Shown: positions 11,401 to 23,407, numbered from the stretch's first letter. The stretch: DNA of 64,000 nt from Trissonchulus latispiculum (GCA_030248195.1 JASAND010020154.1:1-64000); one strand, 5' to 3'. Program-made: numbers and translations. The notes: a model not told the origin generated them from the sequence alone.

Positions 11401-12655
11401 TTGGGTGAAATTTTTCCCCCTCCCATATCAGACGAGCCCTTCCCCCCCCATGCCCCCCCATCAAGGGGGAAGCCCCCCCCCCATAAAAATTGCCAAGGAA
11501 TAAGCCAGTACTGATGAAGTAAAACTCATGTGATGTGACATACATACTACATGTACTTCCTCCGAGATTTGAGAGAGGGTCAGGCTCTGTCTTGTTGACC
11601 ACCGTGTATTTATTATTCTCACTTGATCAAAAATTGATATGATTGGTGACGGTGAAGTTACCATTCCTTCCACCTGTGTCTAATCAGATTCAGTTCTAAA
11701 AAAGGTCGGTTCCCGTGTAACTCGGTTAGCAGCGCTAATCGGTGTTCCCGCCTTCTTCTCGTGATCTCTGACCCTGCTCAACCTGATCAGGTGTATTTTG
11801 GTTTGGTCGATTGTAATTTGTAGCACAGGTTAACATCGCTAAGCTCGACCCTCTTCGAGTTCTCCACACGATATGCTTTTTTGGATATACTTAATTTTGA
11901 CATGATCCACTGAATAACTAATCACATGCATTTCCGCTCAGCCGAGTGCTATCTGTGAGAATGATAACCTGTGAAATTTCGACCATAATGTGACCAATGG
12001 TTATTTTAAGCAGAGCTCAATGTCATACTCTTCCTATTTTAAGCTCTTCTTTGAATTATAATTCAGGCTGAAACCTGGGGCCAGTTTCATAAAACTTTGT
12101 CGAGTCGCCGAGTCGAGTAGCTAATCTACGCTGGAAATGTCTCTGAAGCTTGTGATCCTGAAACGCGAGTACAGTTGAAAAATAGCTGCTAGTTGTCGAA
12201 TCCAGTTCTCGAGTGTAATTTTACTCTAGAATTTTTCAGTGTAAAAGTTGTACTCGACAAAGCTTAACATTTAGAACGTAAAACTACAGTACTTTACATT
12301 GTTCTACAAACTATACTGGCCACAAATCAGACTTCAGTGACGGCTGTTTAATTTTTATTACAAAAGAAATAATGTACTGTCAGTAAATGGCTACTCGACG
12401 GCTTACGGATTCGACAACTTTGATAAAACTAGCCCCTGGAAGCGTGCTTGATCTGTTTCTATTCGAGAAAATTTTTAACTTACATAGTAACCCTAAACTT
12501 CTTATATCTTTATACCACTATAATTATTTGTTATATTTATTTATTTTGTTTTCAGGTGTCTTTTGGCGGAATCGGCTTCCCGGCTTTGTAGGGATGAAAC
12601 CGTGGAAGGTCTTCGATTCTATCCAAATCTATTTCTCACAAAAACTGATGATTAA
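8426..12655 (+). CDS. VPS36: VPS36 (ESCRT-II subunit), C-terminal exons, left copy
   Basis: ESCRT-II subunit acting on endosomes in sorting ubiquitinated cargo into multivesicular bodies. Eight exons with AG/GT borders and matching phases: 8426-8491, 8621-8737, 9028-9105, 9347-9481, 10317-10382, 10568-10632, 10806-10967 and 12556-12655. Together they encode 262 residues ending in [17 protein letters not shown], the family's characteristic C-terminus. They cover the helical linker (residues 1-90) and both winged-helix domains. The N-terminal GLUE domain (about 120-130 residues in the family) is not here: element B sits just upstream of the first exon seen, and I found no GLUE exon beyond the right copy of B. 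Two MITE-like copies lie in introns. This copy has no frameshift. Confidence 0.93.
9903..10205. repeat. Truncated MITE in VPS36 intron
   Basis: Starts GGGGCCAGTTTCATAAAACT and is alignable with 12074-12360, but lacks the right inverted end that the second copy has. Rich in CGAGT and ACTCG words. Mirror at about 44585-44882. Confidence 0.7.
10968..12073. other. Intron sequence with C/G runs
   Basis: Part of the last VPS36 intron. Holds ACGTACGTA words near 11040 and 11365, a short duplicated CTTAACTAGAACTTAAA stretch near 11200, and a block of C runs at 11440-11482 whose length differs from the mirror. No gene recognised. Confidence 0.5.
12074..12439. repeat. MITE in last VPS36 intron
   Basis: About 366 bases bounded by CCTGGGGCCAGTTTCATAAA and the inverted counterpart of CCAGGGGCTAGTTTTATCAA, each continuing into TTGTCGAGTCG-like sequence. 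No coding capacity. Second copy of the family seen at 9903. Superfamily not assigned. Mirror at 42302-42668. Confidence 0.75.
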
Positions 12656-12735
12656 TTTATTTAATGAAATGTATTTAATATTTATCATGAGTAAACTAAT
12701 GATGTTGTAGTCGGCTAGTAGACTGGTGTAAGAAT

Positions 12736-13041
12736 CTGGGTTGTTTTTAGTGGGAGGTGGGGGGCGTCCCCCCCCACTTTTTGGGCTTTCCCCCACTCAC
12801 TATAAGTTGCCCAGAAAATGCCAAATTTTAAGGATTTTTGGAATTTTCAAAATTTTTCCGACTTCGCCGGACGTTTTTGCTCAAAACTCGTCTATTTTGG
12901 TAGTAAAACTTGATTTGAGCACTTTCGAGCTTAGTTGTAGCGGTATATGTAGAAAACACGCAAATTTTACTGTATTTTTAGCATTTTTTTTCGCCCATTT
13001 TATCCCCGCCCCCTCACTTGTTTGGCCTAGAGAAAACCCAG
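12736..13041. repeat. C/G-run TIR element, copy 1
   Basis: Ends CTGGGTTGTTTTTAG and the inverse AGAGAAAACCCAG. Inside are long G and C runs, a TTCCGACTTCGCCGGA hairpin-like word near 12860 and T-rich sequence. Same family as 25644-25915, 59408-59733 and 61875-62236. Confidence 0.7.
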
Positions 13042-13241
13042 TAGGCTACGTAATAGGAGATCTTGCTTGTTGATGTCGTATACGATCGACGGACGCAATT
13101 TTGTACACTGCTTTGAACGAAGCATTCAGCTTTAACCAAGAGTACATAATACATGAGAGTCAGAATCACTTTATGGCCGCGGCACTCCAAAAACTTCACG
13201 TGAAGTCGATAGGTACGACGCTTTGCTAACTGTACTCGTTT

Positions 13242-14240
13242 CTAGTTAAGAGTGGGTGCGGTTGCACTCGCACTAACCCTCACGCCAGACACGGTTTTTA
13301 GTTTGAATCTAGTCTTGATCTTTGCAAGACTAGAAGGCATGAACATTTTGCGAACATCAGTGCTGAATGCGATGTAGACGAACGGATTTATGGCACTGTT
13401 AGCTAGGGCGGATAATCCCAGCAGCATTTCTCCGGATTCAGTAGAGATGAATCCGTTGGCGCTCAGCCAAATGCTGGACCAATAGGACACCACATAGCTG
13501 ATATGTGCCAGACATATTATCCCAAACTGAGCCACTAATCTCCGTTCCTTGGCTGCAGCGGTGCTTCCGACAGCCTTAAGTCGAACAAGGATCGCGGTAT
13601 AAATCAGAACCAATAGAATTGTTAAAGCAATGGACTTTACCATCTGATAGGTTACCGTCCAACCCTCCAATTCCGCGCTCACACCTGCACCGCAGATCCA
13701 ACGGTAGGTGATCCCATTGGGATTAAAGATGCATCCAATTGCGTACATCCCAGACGTAGTTATTCCCGACAGACACATACAGACGGCAATGATAATGTTG
13801 GACTGTTTATTGGTAAAGTAGACCGTATACTTTTGCAGGGCGACCACTGCAATCAATCGATTAAGTCCCACCCCGACAATTAGCTCCAGTATAGACCAGG
13901 CAGAAAAGTTGGTAATGTAGCCACCGATAGCGATATAGACTTTTGAAATGCTCTCAACCCCCAGCATAACAGTGACATCAGCAAGGGTAATCTGCTGACA
14001 GAGATAAATGCAATCGAAAACACCAAGTCCCAAAGCCAGCCGATAGAATGGATTGTCGAAGTGCGTTTTTCTGTGCTTGCAAAACATGAAACACACTCTC
14101 AGATAAACGACCAGAGAAACTCCTACTAGACATGATGCAAAGATTTGGTATCTAACAACGGTTTTGGCAAAGCTTTCATTGGTTGTATTTGACTGATTCA
14201 TTTGGAGTGATCGGCTGAAAAACGTAATTTCAAATTCCAC
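13242..14240 (-). CDS. Rhodopsin-like seven-transmembrane receptor, left copy
   Basis: A 332-residue single-exon protein. Seven hydrophobic segments are visible at about residues 33-53, 67-90, 102-125, 147-168, 195-218, 236-256 and 268-290. The extracellular N-terminus carries NQS and NTT glycosylation sites (Met14 is an alternative start). The end of TM3 reads NRL in place of the usual DRY, and TM7 has NPFVY, the NPxxY motif. The C-terminal tail is basic. Overall it resembles class A receptors, perhaps one of the divergent invertebrate groups. Ligand unknown. It lies between convergent VPS36 and the kinase. The mirror copy is frameshifted. Confidence 0.85.
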   Translation of the reverse strand: MEFEITFFSRSLQMNQSNTTNESFAKTVVRYQIFASCLVGVSLVVYLRVCFMFCKHRKTHFDNPFYRLALGLGVFDCIYLCQQITLADVTVMLGVESISKVYIAIGGYITNFSAWSILELIVGVGLNRLIAVVALQKYTVYFTNKQSNIIIAVCMCLSGITTSGMYAIGCIFNPNGITYRWICGAGVSAELEGWTVTYQMVKSIALTILLVLIYTAILVRLKAVGSTAAAKERRLVAQFGIICLAHISYVVSYWSSIWLSANGFISTESGEMLLGLSALANSAINPFVYIAFSTDVRKMFMPSSLAKIKTRFKLKTVSGVRVSASATAPTLN

Positions 14241-14761
14241 CTATATCTGACAAACGATGAATTGTTACTTTGGTTACTGCGTTTTCAAACAACAATAAAT
14301 TGCTCAGGGCATTTCAATTTTCAGTAGAGAAGGCTGTTTTGGTAAAAATGCAATTTTTTTAATTGTTTGTTATGAAGCTTCGGTATCTCATTTCACACAA
14401 AAGCAAGGAAAATTGAACTCATTTCCCCTCCCTCCATAATAGTTTCAAATCCATTTCCATTTTTAGCATCTAATTGGTTAACCTGTCTACCTGACTAGAT
14501 ATGTATCTAACAACAGTTGACTGTATTTGTGTTGAATAGAACAAAAAGTTGTTAGTTAGCTGGTAAAATATGGATTATATATATAAAGAGGAAAAATGAC
14601 AAAACAATCGATGTAATTGAGTTTATGCAAATCAGTGTTGCTAAAGCGGCCGGCCGAAAGGGTCCGTCGGTCCCCACAGGAGAGCTGGCCCGCCGATACA
14701 ACCGGAGTTATCGGGATTCTCTCGTGTGCGACACGAGTGCGTGTGTTTCTAGAATCTCCTT
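14241..14761. other. Intergenic between GPCR and kinase
   Basis: AT-rich, with a short TATATATA run near 14576. Nothing else recognised. Mirror 39986-40511. Confidence 0.5.
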
Positions 14762-17700
14762 CTAACGATGACAGTCTCCGCTGTGAGAATGCTGTCGTTC
14801 CGCGGATAAGGCATCTTGAACAGCGCAGGCAGATCGCCAGATCAGTTCTCTGCGCTGTTCTGGCGAGATGTCGTTGAAATTTCCCAAGAAGGCCGGAGCC
14901 AGATGCAGCCACAGGGCCGCGTGTCCCATCGTTTCTCGATAATACGACTCAACTTGAGCAAAGGTAAACGGTATCACTTTATCTGAAATACGAAAAAGCC
15001 AGGATATAGCTGACAGAGCTTTACAGATTACAGCTGAACTGATACCATGGAAAATGGGGTCCTGAAACTTAGCGAGCGCTGTTAAGCGTCATTTAAGGTG
15101 CTGGTATCCTTTTGTGCAGTGCTTTTGTGGTGAGTTTTCGAAACGCTATAACTTTCGCAATTTTGGGAGTTGGAAAGAGCTTTATACATCATTTTAAAGC
15201 TTATAATCTGTCATGAGCTTACGAAATTAGCAAAATTGGCAAAAAATAGCAAAAAACGTGTGACATGCTGACATCTGACAGACTGAATATAGACCAAAAA
15301 TTTTTGAACTTCGATTTCTCGAAACTGCAGACTGGGCCAAAATTTCTTCTTGTGCTATCATACATAGGACATATGGGCCGAGGGACATTTTTTTGGATTT
15401 GGCTCAACAAGTCTCAGTACTCCAGAAAATCCGGCAAATGCGCGATGACACGAAATTTCGCAACTTTCTATTCAGTTTTCTCACAACTGGAGAAGTTTTA
15501 GCTCAAACCAAGAAAAATGTCGCTCCACAATAGGGCGAATTTTCATTCAGCCAGAAATCACGCGAATCCATTGTGCAGTTTTTGAGAAATCAATGTTCAA
15601 AACAAAATAATCGCAATTTTGCCAAAATGGTTTTTCGGCGAATTCCCTAGCTTAAAGCAACGAACTCCAGCGAATAGGTATAGATAAAATGCGCAATTGG
15701 ACGGTGTATCGATTGAGTATAAATAAGCCGAAATTGTCTCTAAGATTTGGGAGTAATTTTGAAAAAACTAATTTCGGCAAAAATGGCCATTTTTTGACCC
15801 AAAAAACAGTTTTTGGCTTATACTGCCTTAACCACTAGCGGTAGCTCAAAAGTTGTAAAAGGAAAAATGTTCATTTTAGTGCCCTCTTTCCAGCCATAAC
15901 AACCAATCCGGTGTAGCGACTACGTACTGAGAGAATAAGGGCTAAAACCAAAACTTTCTTATCTTTACACCTAAAAATCCGGGACTGGTCCCAGAATGTT
16001 AAAGAGCACGAAAATAATGTATTTGGAAAGTTTCATCCACTTTCATAAAGAATTGGAGCTTGTAGGGTCGAATTTACACAAAGCGATACCAGCACCTTAA
16101 GTAACTAATTTTTGTGAAAGGTACACGGAAGCACACTACCAGGGTTTTTTTGCGTCCAGAAGTGCGTCTGGACGCAAAGTTTCTTATCTGGACGCAACGA
16201 AATTTTAACGGGACGCAAGCTAGACGCAACATTATTTCGGGAGAAAATTCACTTTTGTAAAAGTGAAAACTTTAAATGTTTCCAGTCCAGTACCAATTTT
16301 TCCATATTTTCCAAAAATTTTCTCAGTTCTTTCTCAGGGCTCCGCCCCCCAGACCCCCTGGTGTTTTCCACTATGTCATCGAATGCCAACGCTTTGTAAT
16401 GTGTCAGTACTTGTTGAGTTATTAGTTGAGTTATCTACCTGTATCGATACATAACAGGTCAAAGACCACTATTAATAAAATTTGTAGCCGTAGCCGAATA
16501 TCCAAATTTTTGGGATCCTGTAATGTAATGAGGTTCATACAATTGCATTAGCACAGTTTTTAATGTCTAAATTTTGTTCTTTACTGGATTTTCAAAACAT
16601 TTTCAGCTTCTGGGGGCTAATCCCTTAATTGCCAAAAGTCAGCCAAATTTGTAGAATTTTATTAGTTATTAAATTAGAATTAGAATTAGAATTAAATTTG
16701 TCCAATTTTTGGTTTGGTTCATTTAAAGCATTCTAGCGCAGTCATCGAAAAACGTTTGTCCTGAAGAAATTCAGGCATTAGGGTTAATCGTATTCGTAAC
16801 CAACGTTAATATTTCACTCTTCTTGCCTTTGATTAATACTGCACTACGCATCGCATGCACGCTCTTTGTTTATTGATACTGACTTCTCAAAATGAAAACA
16901 ACTCAAAATTCTATAATTTACAAATGTAATTTACACAAAAAATGCATTAGGTATTTTAGCTAAATGTATCTGATGACAAATTAATCTTTTTAATCATTTT
17001 CATTACGGATTTATCCGTAATTTCAAAAAATTCTCCAACTTCTGGGGGGCTCGCCCCCCAGACCCCCCGCTGCTTGTTTGTCATGTTTCCGGAATTCATT
17101 AGTTCTCAGAGTTTTCGAAACAAGATTACTGCCTTTGTTCTGAATGATATTAATTTTATAGCTATTTAACTAATTCTTAATTAGTTTAACTATAACATCA
17201 AAACATCTGAATAATGTGTGTCAATAATATCAAAAATTGGTCATGATATGTGTTAGATACAACAGATGCGAATTAAATCGTTTTGAACATTTGCATTGCG
17301 GATTTTTCCGTAATCGCAAAAAATTTTCTCAACTTCTGGGGGGCTCCCCCCCCCAGACCCCCCCGTGTATATAGGGCATATTTCACATATTTTGTAATCG
17401 TGCATTACTGTTCAGTAGCATCACCGCTCTAAGTACTTTTTCATACGATTTAAATTATGTTTCACTAAAGAAATAATCGGCATTTTTATAAAGAATACAA
17501 TTTTTGCATATAAAACACGCTAAAACAATAATTTTACCTGGACGCAAAATTTCTTAACGGGACGCAACTTAAAATTAGCTGGACGCAAGGTTGACGCAAA
17601 TCCGAAAACCAAAAAACCCTGCACACTACGACCTGAAATTTCTATGTCGTGGTGACGGCTTGTATGGGACTGTGTTGTGCTCAATTAAGTACATGCTCGA

Positions 17701-20450
17701 CTTGCTGTAAACTCAATTAGATAACATCTACCCTTTGGGAGGTACTGTTGTAAAGCAGCATAGAAGTGCTGCAGTAGGGATCGTTCATGGGCGCGCCTGA
17801 GATCAGGCTGAAGACTGTAGACAAGAAATCGACTCAGATCCTCCCCGGGTGATCCGGCATGGACGTCTTGCCAGTCGCAGAAGCCTAGCAAATCGTCACT
17901 CGCTTCTCCTGAAATAATAGAAATCTGTCTATTTAGAAATAGAGAGAAAATAAAAAATACAGCAGTCCAGAAAAGTTGAAATCAGAGCAATAAACCTGTT
18001 TCCAAGTTCAGCATAGCTGTTTCCTTCCGTGTAAGCTGAGTGGTAGGATATTTAGATATATGTCGACTAAACTCTATTGGTTCTTTCGATCCCCAAGTCT
18101 GCACATTTTTCACCTCCTTATTGTTATCTATTCACCAAAAATGCAGAAATAAAACTGAATAATAATTATATATGTAAAGTTGTGAAATTACATAATTTAG
18201 TGAATATTTTCTTTGGGGCAGGCTAGCTTTATGGACAAGCAATACATAATTATTGTTCACATTTACCGTTAGAATTCTTCTTAAATAGTATATTGTTTGG
18301 CCACAAATCGCCATGAACTAGAACCTGATCTGCAGGATCTTCTGGGAACAGAGAGGCAATAATACGATCTACGTCATATATTTGATCGATCATGTCTTTA
18401 CTAACCTGAAATAGTTTCGACAAACTTTGAGGTAAAGCTGCACACCAATCCTTGTCTACTAGAATTCCACACAAAAATTGACGGTAAAAGGGGCAAAAGA
18501 GCAGCACCTCGGAAGGAAAATAAAACATCTAAAAAATTTGTTCTACCGGGAGTCGAACCTGTAGCCTCTCGATTTGTAGTCAGAAGTGCTAGCCATTACA
18601 CCAGACAGCCGAGTCGGAAATGTGCATAACATCTGTTCCGTGTACGTATATACCAGACATAGGAGTACAAGGCAAGCCTTCCAGGCAGAATTAGAAAACT
18701 AATCCCAAATAAAATCTTGATTCTGTTCAATCTAAATTTATTCAATCTAAACTTACACCAAGCTTATTTAAGTACCATGTAAACATCTGGGCATTCCCGC
18801 AGCATAGTTTCATGATTAAAGTCTTTGAATTTCACAATCCTTTGAAACTTGGAGACGCGGAGTTGGACTGCTTCGGCTTTCCAGCTGTCATGAAGCATCC
18901 CAGCTACTTGAAGTCGAGCTACACCGTCGAGCACTGCCTTGGCTTGCTCTAGAGACAGACCCTGGACAAAATCCGGTACCGTACCATCCGACCAATCCTC
19001 CAAAGCCAGAAACCCTTTCTCTACCTCTCCTGTAATCATTTTCAGACCAAAACAAGCCGGAGCGAACGACTTGAAGTTAAGCTTTGCCGATATCGTTTGA
19101 AGGAATGAATAAGTTTGGCACTCAATTCTATGAAGTTCCTTTAGCGTTGTTTCCTGAAAAGAAAATTGAAATCGGGTATTGGTATGTAAAAGTAGTTAAG
19201 TTTAGCTTAGCTAGGCTGCATAAGTGTTTGTTTTAGTTCTCTCTATACACTGGTTTGCACCAAATGTGATTAGCAAATGATTAGCGAATTTCGTGCTTAG
19301 CTTAGCAATTGCTTAGCGAGTGCTTAATCCCAAACTCCTTTGCACCAAATATGATTAAGTTAACCAACTGCTAAGCAGATGCTAATCAATTGCTCAAGAA
19401 GCAAATATTTAATCCTATTTTGGAGGAGGATTACCGGCGAAATTCCTGCTAATTTTTCGAATTTATTATTATCTCCAGTCAAACCGTAATGGCGAAAATG
19501 CTTGCTGGATACTTAGAGGTTCTCCACGTTGCCCCTAATAGCAAGATATCAAATAAAATGTTCGCCAACAATTTGGAACGCTAAAGTGTAACGAGATAAA
19601 AGCATTTTTAAGATTCTCAAACGTTTGGAATTTGGAAATATCCGACTCGTTTAATTTTATATATACTACAGATAACTCAGCAACACAACTCATCCCAGGT
19701 AGGGGCATGTATAACTCAACCGAACACAAAATTTGGTTTCTTGCATCGAATTCAAAGACTGCTAATGTATGTCCTGAGAAAAGTTAAGCTAGTGATTAGC
19801 AGATACGGCAGTCCTTGTAATCACATGACAATGTCATAAAATTCCCCTAGCTGATTGGTCCAAATTCAAAATTTCAGCATTTTCATTGGTCAATTCTTAG
19901 TAATGCTAACCATTTGCTAAGCAACTGCTAAACTGATGATCTGTTAAGCACTTACTAATCAGATGTGGTGCAACGGAGTTGTTGCTAAGCAAATGCTCAA
20001 GATTAGAACTTGTTTAGCTGATCATTTGGTCTTCGGATTAGCAAGTGCTTAGCAAATAGTTAATCACATGTGGTGCAAACGGCCGATAGTCGTAAGTGTA
20101 ACCAATTACTTCATTACATCATATCGTTTAACAACAGCTAACGTGAAACCATTTTACCGACCCATCAGCATAATACCTGGAAGCAATAATCCGGCCCTTC
20201 GTGGTCAAATTTTTGAGGTTGTCGGCAACTTTAACACCAAGCTAGACGGTAATTTGTTTTCCTCGATTTGATTGAGTCCATTCTTCCAGACTAATTCGAC
20301 AGATACAACATGCGATGAGTAGCCTCTCCCGCCGTCAACTCTGCAAAAACGGAGAATCGAATAATTGCCAGGCTGGAAAATGGAATCCAAAACGTCCTGA
20401 ATTCTTTCCTTGAGCAGAAATTTGCATTGATCTTCTGCCAGTAAGGCCAT
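14762..20450 (-). CDS. CHK/EcKinase-like kinase, left copy
   Basis: Six exons (minus strand order): 20450-20177, 19153-18776, 18507-18267, 18127-17996, 17908-17732 and 14982-14762. Exon phases join in frame to about 473 residues, normal for the CHK kinase-like family of the protein-kinase fold, which phosphorylates small molecules such as steroids or choline-like compounds. Exon 1 has the VLKLP lysine segment. Exon 3 has the catalytic HGDLWPNNILF loop. Exon 5 has FCDWQDVHAGSPGEDLSRFL, the metal-binding DWQ motif. Exon 6 gives the family-type tail. Substrate unknown. Exon 1 carries one extra A near 20211 relative to the right arm, shifting the frame, so exon 1 is intact only in the mirror. Intron 5 carries a hAT element, intron 2 a tRNA-like sequence and intron 1 a MITE. 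The exon 3 acceptor is the least certain border. Confidence 0.85.
14983..16131. other. Kinase intron 5, left of hAT element
   Basis: AT-rich intron sequence with no gene. A short stretch on the pattern AAGGTGCTGGTAT occurs near 15098 and inverted near 16087, so an older element may span 15098-16100. This is weak. Confidence 0.4.
16140..17621. mobile_element. Non-autonomous hAT-like element 1, left copy
   Basis: 1482 bases with inverted ends CAGGGTTTTTTTGCGTCC and CCAAAAAACCCTG. The exact 8-base duplication CACACTAC lies at 16132-16139 and 17622-17629. CAGGG-type ends with an 8-base TSD are the hAT signature. Subterminal regions repeat GGACGCAA and its complement many times, probably transposase-binding sites (inference). 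No transposase ORF. Contains three CTGGGGGGC-loop-GCCCCCCAG modules near 16335, 17041 and 17336. Confidence 0.9.
18539..18611 (-). tRNA. tRNA-like sequence in kinase intron 2, left copy
   Basis: The minus strand has a good A-box (TGGTGTAATGGCTAGCAC) and B-box (GGTTCGACTCC) at tRNA spacing, resembling tRNA-Gln or tRNA-Cys. The anticodon loop position reads ACA. The acceptor and anticodon stems do not pair well, so this is more likely a tRNA pseudogene or the head of a SINE than a working tRNA. Confidence 0.4.
19248..20086. repeat. MITE with GTTTGCACCA ends, left copy
   Basis: About 840 bases in kinase intron 1. Ends read GGTTTGCACCAAATGTGATT and, inverted, CCGTTTGCACCACATGTGAT. Both ends lie next to a TA, and internal GTTTGCACC-like motifs recur near 19350 and 19970. 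Subterminal GCTTAGCAA and GATTAGC words are frequent. Contains no convincing ORF. Confidence 0.75.
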
Positions 20451-22815
20451 ACTTCTTTGTTTAAACGCCTGCAATGTGAACTCCAAATGGGATTTCTGCT
20501 TACACAGTTGCAAAGATTGACTTGGGGAAATGAGCTTAAATGTGGCAAGTTTTTGATCTTGCGAATTTTAACACAAACCGGTAGCTGACTAAAAAAATTA
20601 GTCCACGATCTGTTAAACATTTGCAAAAAACAAAGACTGACTGGACTGCTACAATTAGTCAAAAAGTAAATGCATTAAAGAACAGACTTGAACTGCACAA
20701 CTTTACTCAACCCATGGCTTGTACTAACTTGCAAACATTTAATTGCACAACTTTATGCAATATTGTGCACAGCTGCATGGGTTGTAACAAGGAAACAAGT
20801 TTTTATGTGTACCACATCGCAAACACTATACACCGTGTAACGTTGCTGCAATCCAACCGTTTACTGATTTTTTAGTTGTTTACGTACATAGGTTTCTGGT
20901 GGTCCTGCTAAACCCAAAGCAAAGCATTGGCCATCGTCCGCCAGCACACCAAAATTAAGCATTCTGGGATTTTGAAGTTGAATGTATTAAAAATTGAAAG
21001 AGTAAAATACAGTGATCCTAGCAGTAGCCTCTGAGCTTTTGGAAGTAACCATTCAACTGACCTTATAATTCTAGTGGGCCCCCATAAACACCCTTCCCCC
21101 CAACAAAAGTCGATGCCCCGCTTGGTACCAAATTTTGCCCTGAAAAAATCGTTGAAATGGCTAAATTTTATAAACTTTTCCGGCCTCGTCGGAGATTTTT
21201 ACTATTTTTTGCGCATTTCAACACTAAATCTGCGTATTGTTGCGATCAAAATAAACTTTTAGTGAATACTAGAAAAATAGCGATATTTTTCGAAAAATCT
21301 CCCCCAAATTCCTTGCTCCTCGGATTCCCCCCAAGAAAAAATCCTTTGGCTAAGCCCAGTTTAGGTCATTCTCAAAAATCTGGAAGCTTGAATCGGAAGT
21401 CGCGAGTCCTTGCCCCAAAAAACTCAAATCTATGCCATAAGACAGCATCATTCCCACTAGCTGGAATTCCTTGGTTATCGCCATTATCTATTAAGCGGAA
21501 GGCAGACCAGAATGGACTAGATTTTTAAACTAAATGCTTTCTAAATAAAAATTTCAAATAAATTTTTCCTGACATCTTGCAACGAAACAGACCCTAAATT
21601 AGAAAGGATCAAATTGCAGCAACTTGCATAAATAACTGACAACCCCTAACCAGCTAATTTTAAAATGAAAGACGTGATAGCTTTAATAAATACACGTTCA
21701 AATGCAATGCACATTATGGAATACAATAATTACAACATAAACCAAATACACATCGTTCGTACATACAACACTTGTTTTAGCAGTTTTGTTACAATCATCA
21801 GAAATGAGCCACATTTACAGTAATGTACTTTACACGAACAGCAGCAACAATGACAAAAAATCGCACCTACACACAAAATACACAAGAAACGATATTCTCA
21901 AGCAAACCATAATAATATCAAATGAAACGAAAATGGTGAGACTCCAAACCGGTACCGGAAAATCCTTTTGGGGATTCGAAAGTTAAGGGATATTTCCGAA
22001 ACGTGGAAGAGGGGAAAGACCGCGGAATAAATTCACGTAATTATTTCGCGAATAATTAGGTATATCAGGTAAAAAAAGATGGCTTTTAGCTTACAATGAG
22101 CGTAATATATATGTCTGTAAATTAGCTAAATTTTAGAAACTTTTTTGAAAATTTCTGAAACTGTGACCTCAAAATCTTGAGGTTTGACACTTTTGGGCGA
22201 CCGCCCAAAAACAATGATGGGGCACCCCGAAAAGAGAGTACAAATCGGGGGTATCTCCTAAAAAATGCACGGGGGAAGCGTAAAGTTGGGGGCAATAACT
22301 CCCCCACTAAAAAATGTCAGCGGAGAATTGCCCTAAAATTCACCAGGAAAGGACAAAAGGGCAAAAACAGTAAAGGTGTCTAGGACGTGATGAAAGCTCA
22401 AAATCATCATAGGTGAGTATTACATACAAACAGTAGAACATTAGAGTTGGACTAATTGTAATGACTGTCTCAAAGTGGTAGCTTTTTCGCCAAACCAAAG
22501 TCTGTTCTTAGCACAGGCATAACCACAAACCCTCCCGCCAATTAATAAAAATGTTTTAGTGAAAACATACTTAAGGTGATGATTCCCTTTGGTCACATAA
22601 AGTTTGCACCATTACTACTCATTCATTACTTGTAGTTAGGAAGCCATTTTTATATCAAAATGTAGCTTGACATTTTCTCTTTTTAATGCATGCCACGAAA
22701 CTAATGTTGCTTTTCGAAAATATTTTTAACACATTTTAGAAGAAGTATAATTTTCCAGAATTTTTGCAGACTCAAGTAAATTTTTTTGCGAGACATCGGT
22801 TATATCATTCGATAC
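20451..22815. other. Repeat-rich region without recognised gene
   Basis: Upstream of kinase exon 1. Includes short TTGCACAACTTTA-type repeats around 20690-20770, C-run and TTCCGGCCTCGTCGGAG sequence at 21070-21330 related in style to the C/G-run family, and a GGGCGACCGCCC palindrome near 22195. Open frames here have no recognisable domain. Mirror 31949-34312. Confidence 0.5.
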
Positions 22816-22930
22816 CATGGGCACACCCAGGGGGGGGGGGGGGTTGGGGGTTCCGACCCCCCCCCCGGGAATTTTCGCGGAGAAAGCAAAAATTGAGCCA
22901 TTATTAGTGCATAAGATTAAAAATTATGAA

Positions 22931-23290
22931 AATTTTTCGCGCCTGCGGCGCTTTCTGTCTCGATTTTTATAATTTTTCTCGCCTGCGGTGCTATTATATC
23001 TCGATTTTCATAATTTTTCTCGCCTGCGGCACTTTTCTAACTGAATTTTCAAAAAGTTTCGGGCCTGCGGCGCTTTTCTAATTGAATTTAAAAATTTTTT
23101 TCGCCTGCGGCGCTATTATGTATTAACTTTTACAACGTTTGGAACCTGCGGCGATTTTTTACCTCAATTTTTCTCGCCCGCGGCGCTTTCTTATCTCGAT
23201 TTTACTGGCTTTTCTATCTCGATTTCAAAAAAGTGCGTGCCTGCTTTTCTACGTCATATTTTTTAATTTTTCGCGCCTGCGGCACTTTTG
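22931..23290. repeat. CGCCTGCGGCG mini-hairpin array, left copy
   Basis: About nine degenerate copies of CGCCTGCGGCGC, spaced 40-57 bases by AT-rich text similar to CTCGATTTTCATAATTTTT. Each GC core is self-complementary around a TGC loop. Mirror at about 31480-31845. Confidence 0.8.
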
Positions 23291-23407
23291 CTCCTTTGCA
23301 TTTTTGCTTCTTGTATTGATTGACTATATGTACTTAAGATGTTTGATGCCAGTTTTATTGTTGACTATTTTAGTTTTTTATGGTTTTGATATTTTTATGA
23401 TGGATAC

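Noticed and set aside
14556..14912. Open frames overlapping kinase exon 6
   Set aside because: Other-frame shadows of the exon at 14762-14982, whose splice phase joins exactly to exon 5.
16140..17621. Helitron as an explanation for the hairpin-rich element
   Set aside because: Exact 8-base duplications and CAGGG inverted ends indicate hAT, and no TC/CTRR ends are seen.
19535..19729. Small ORF within the intron 1 MITE
   Set aside because: No recognisable domain and lies in repeat DNA.
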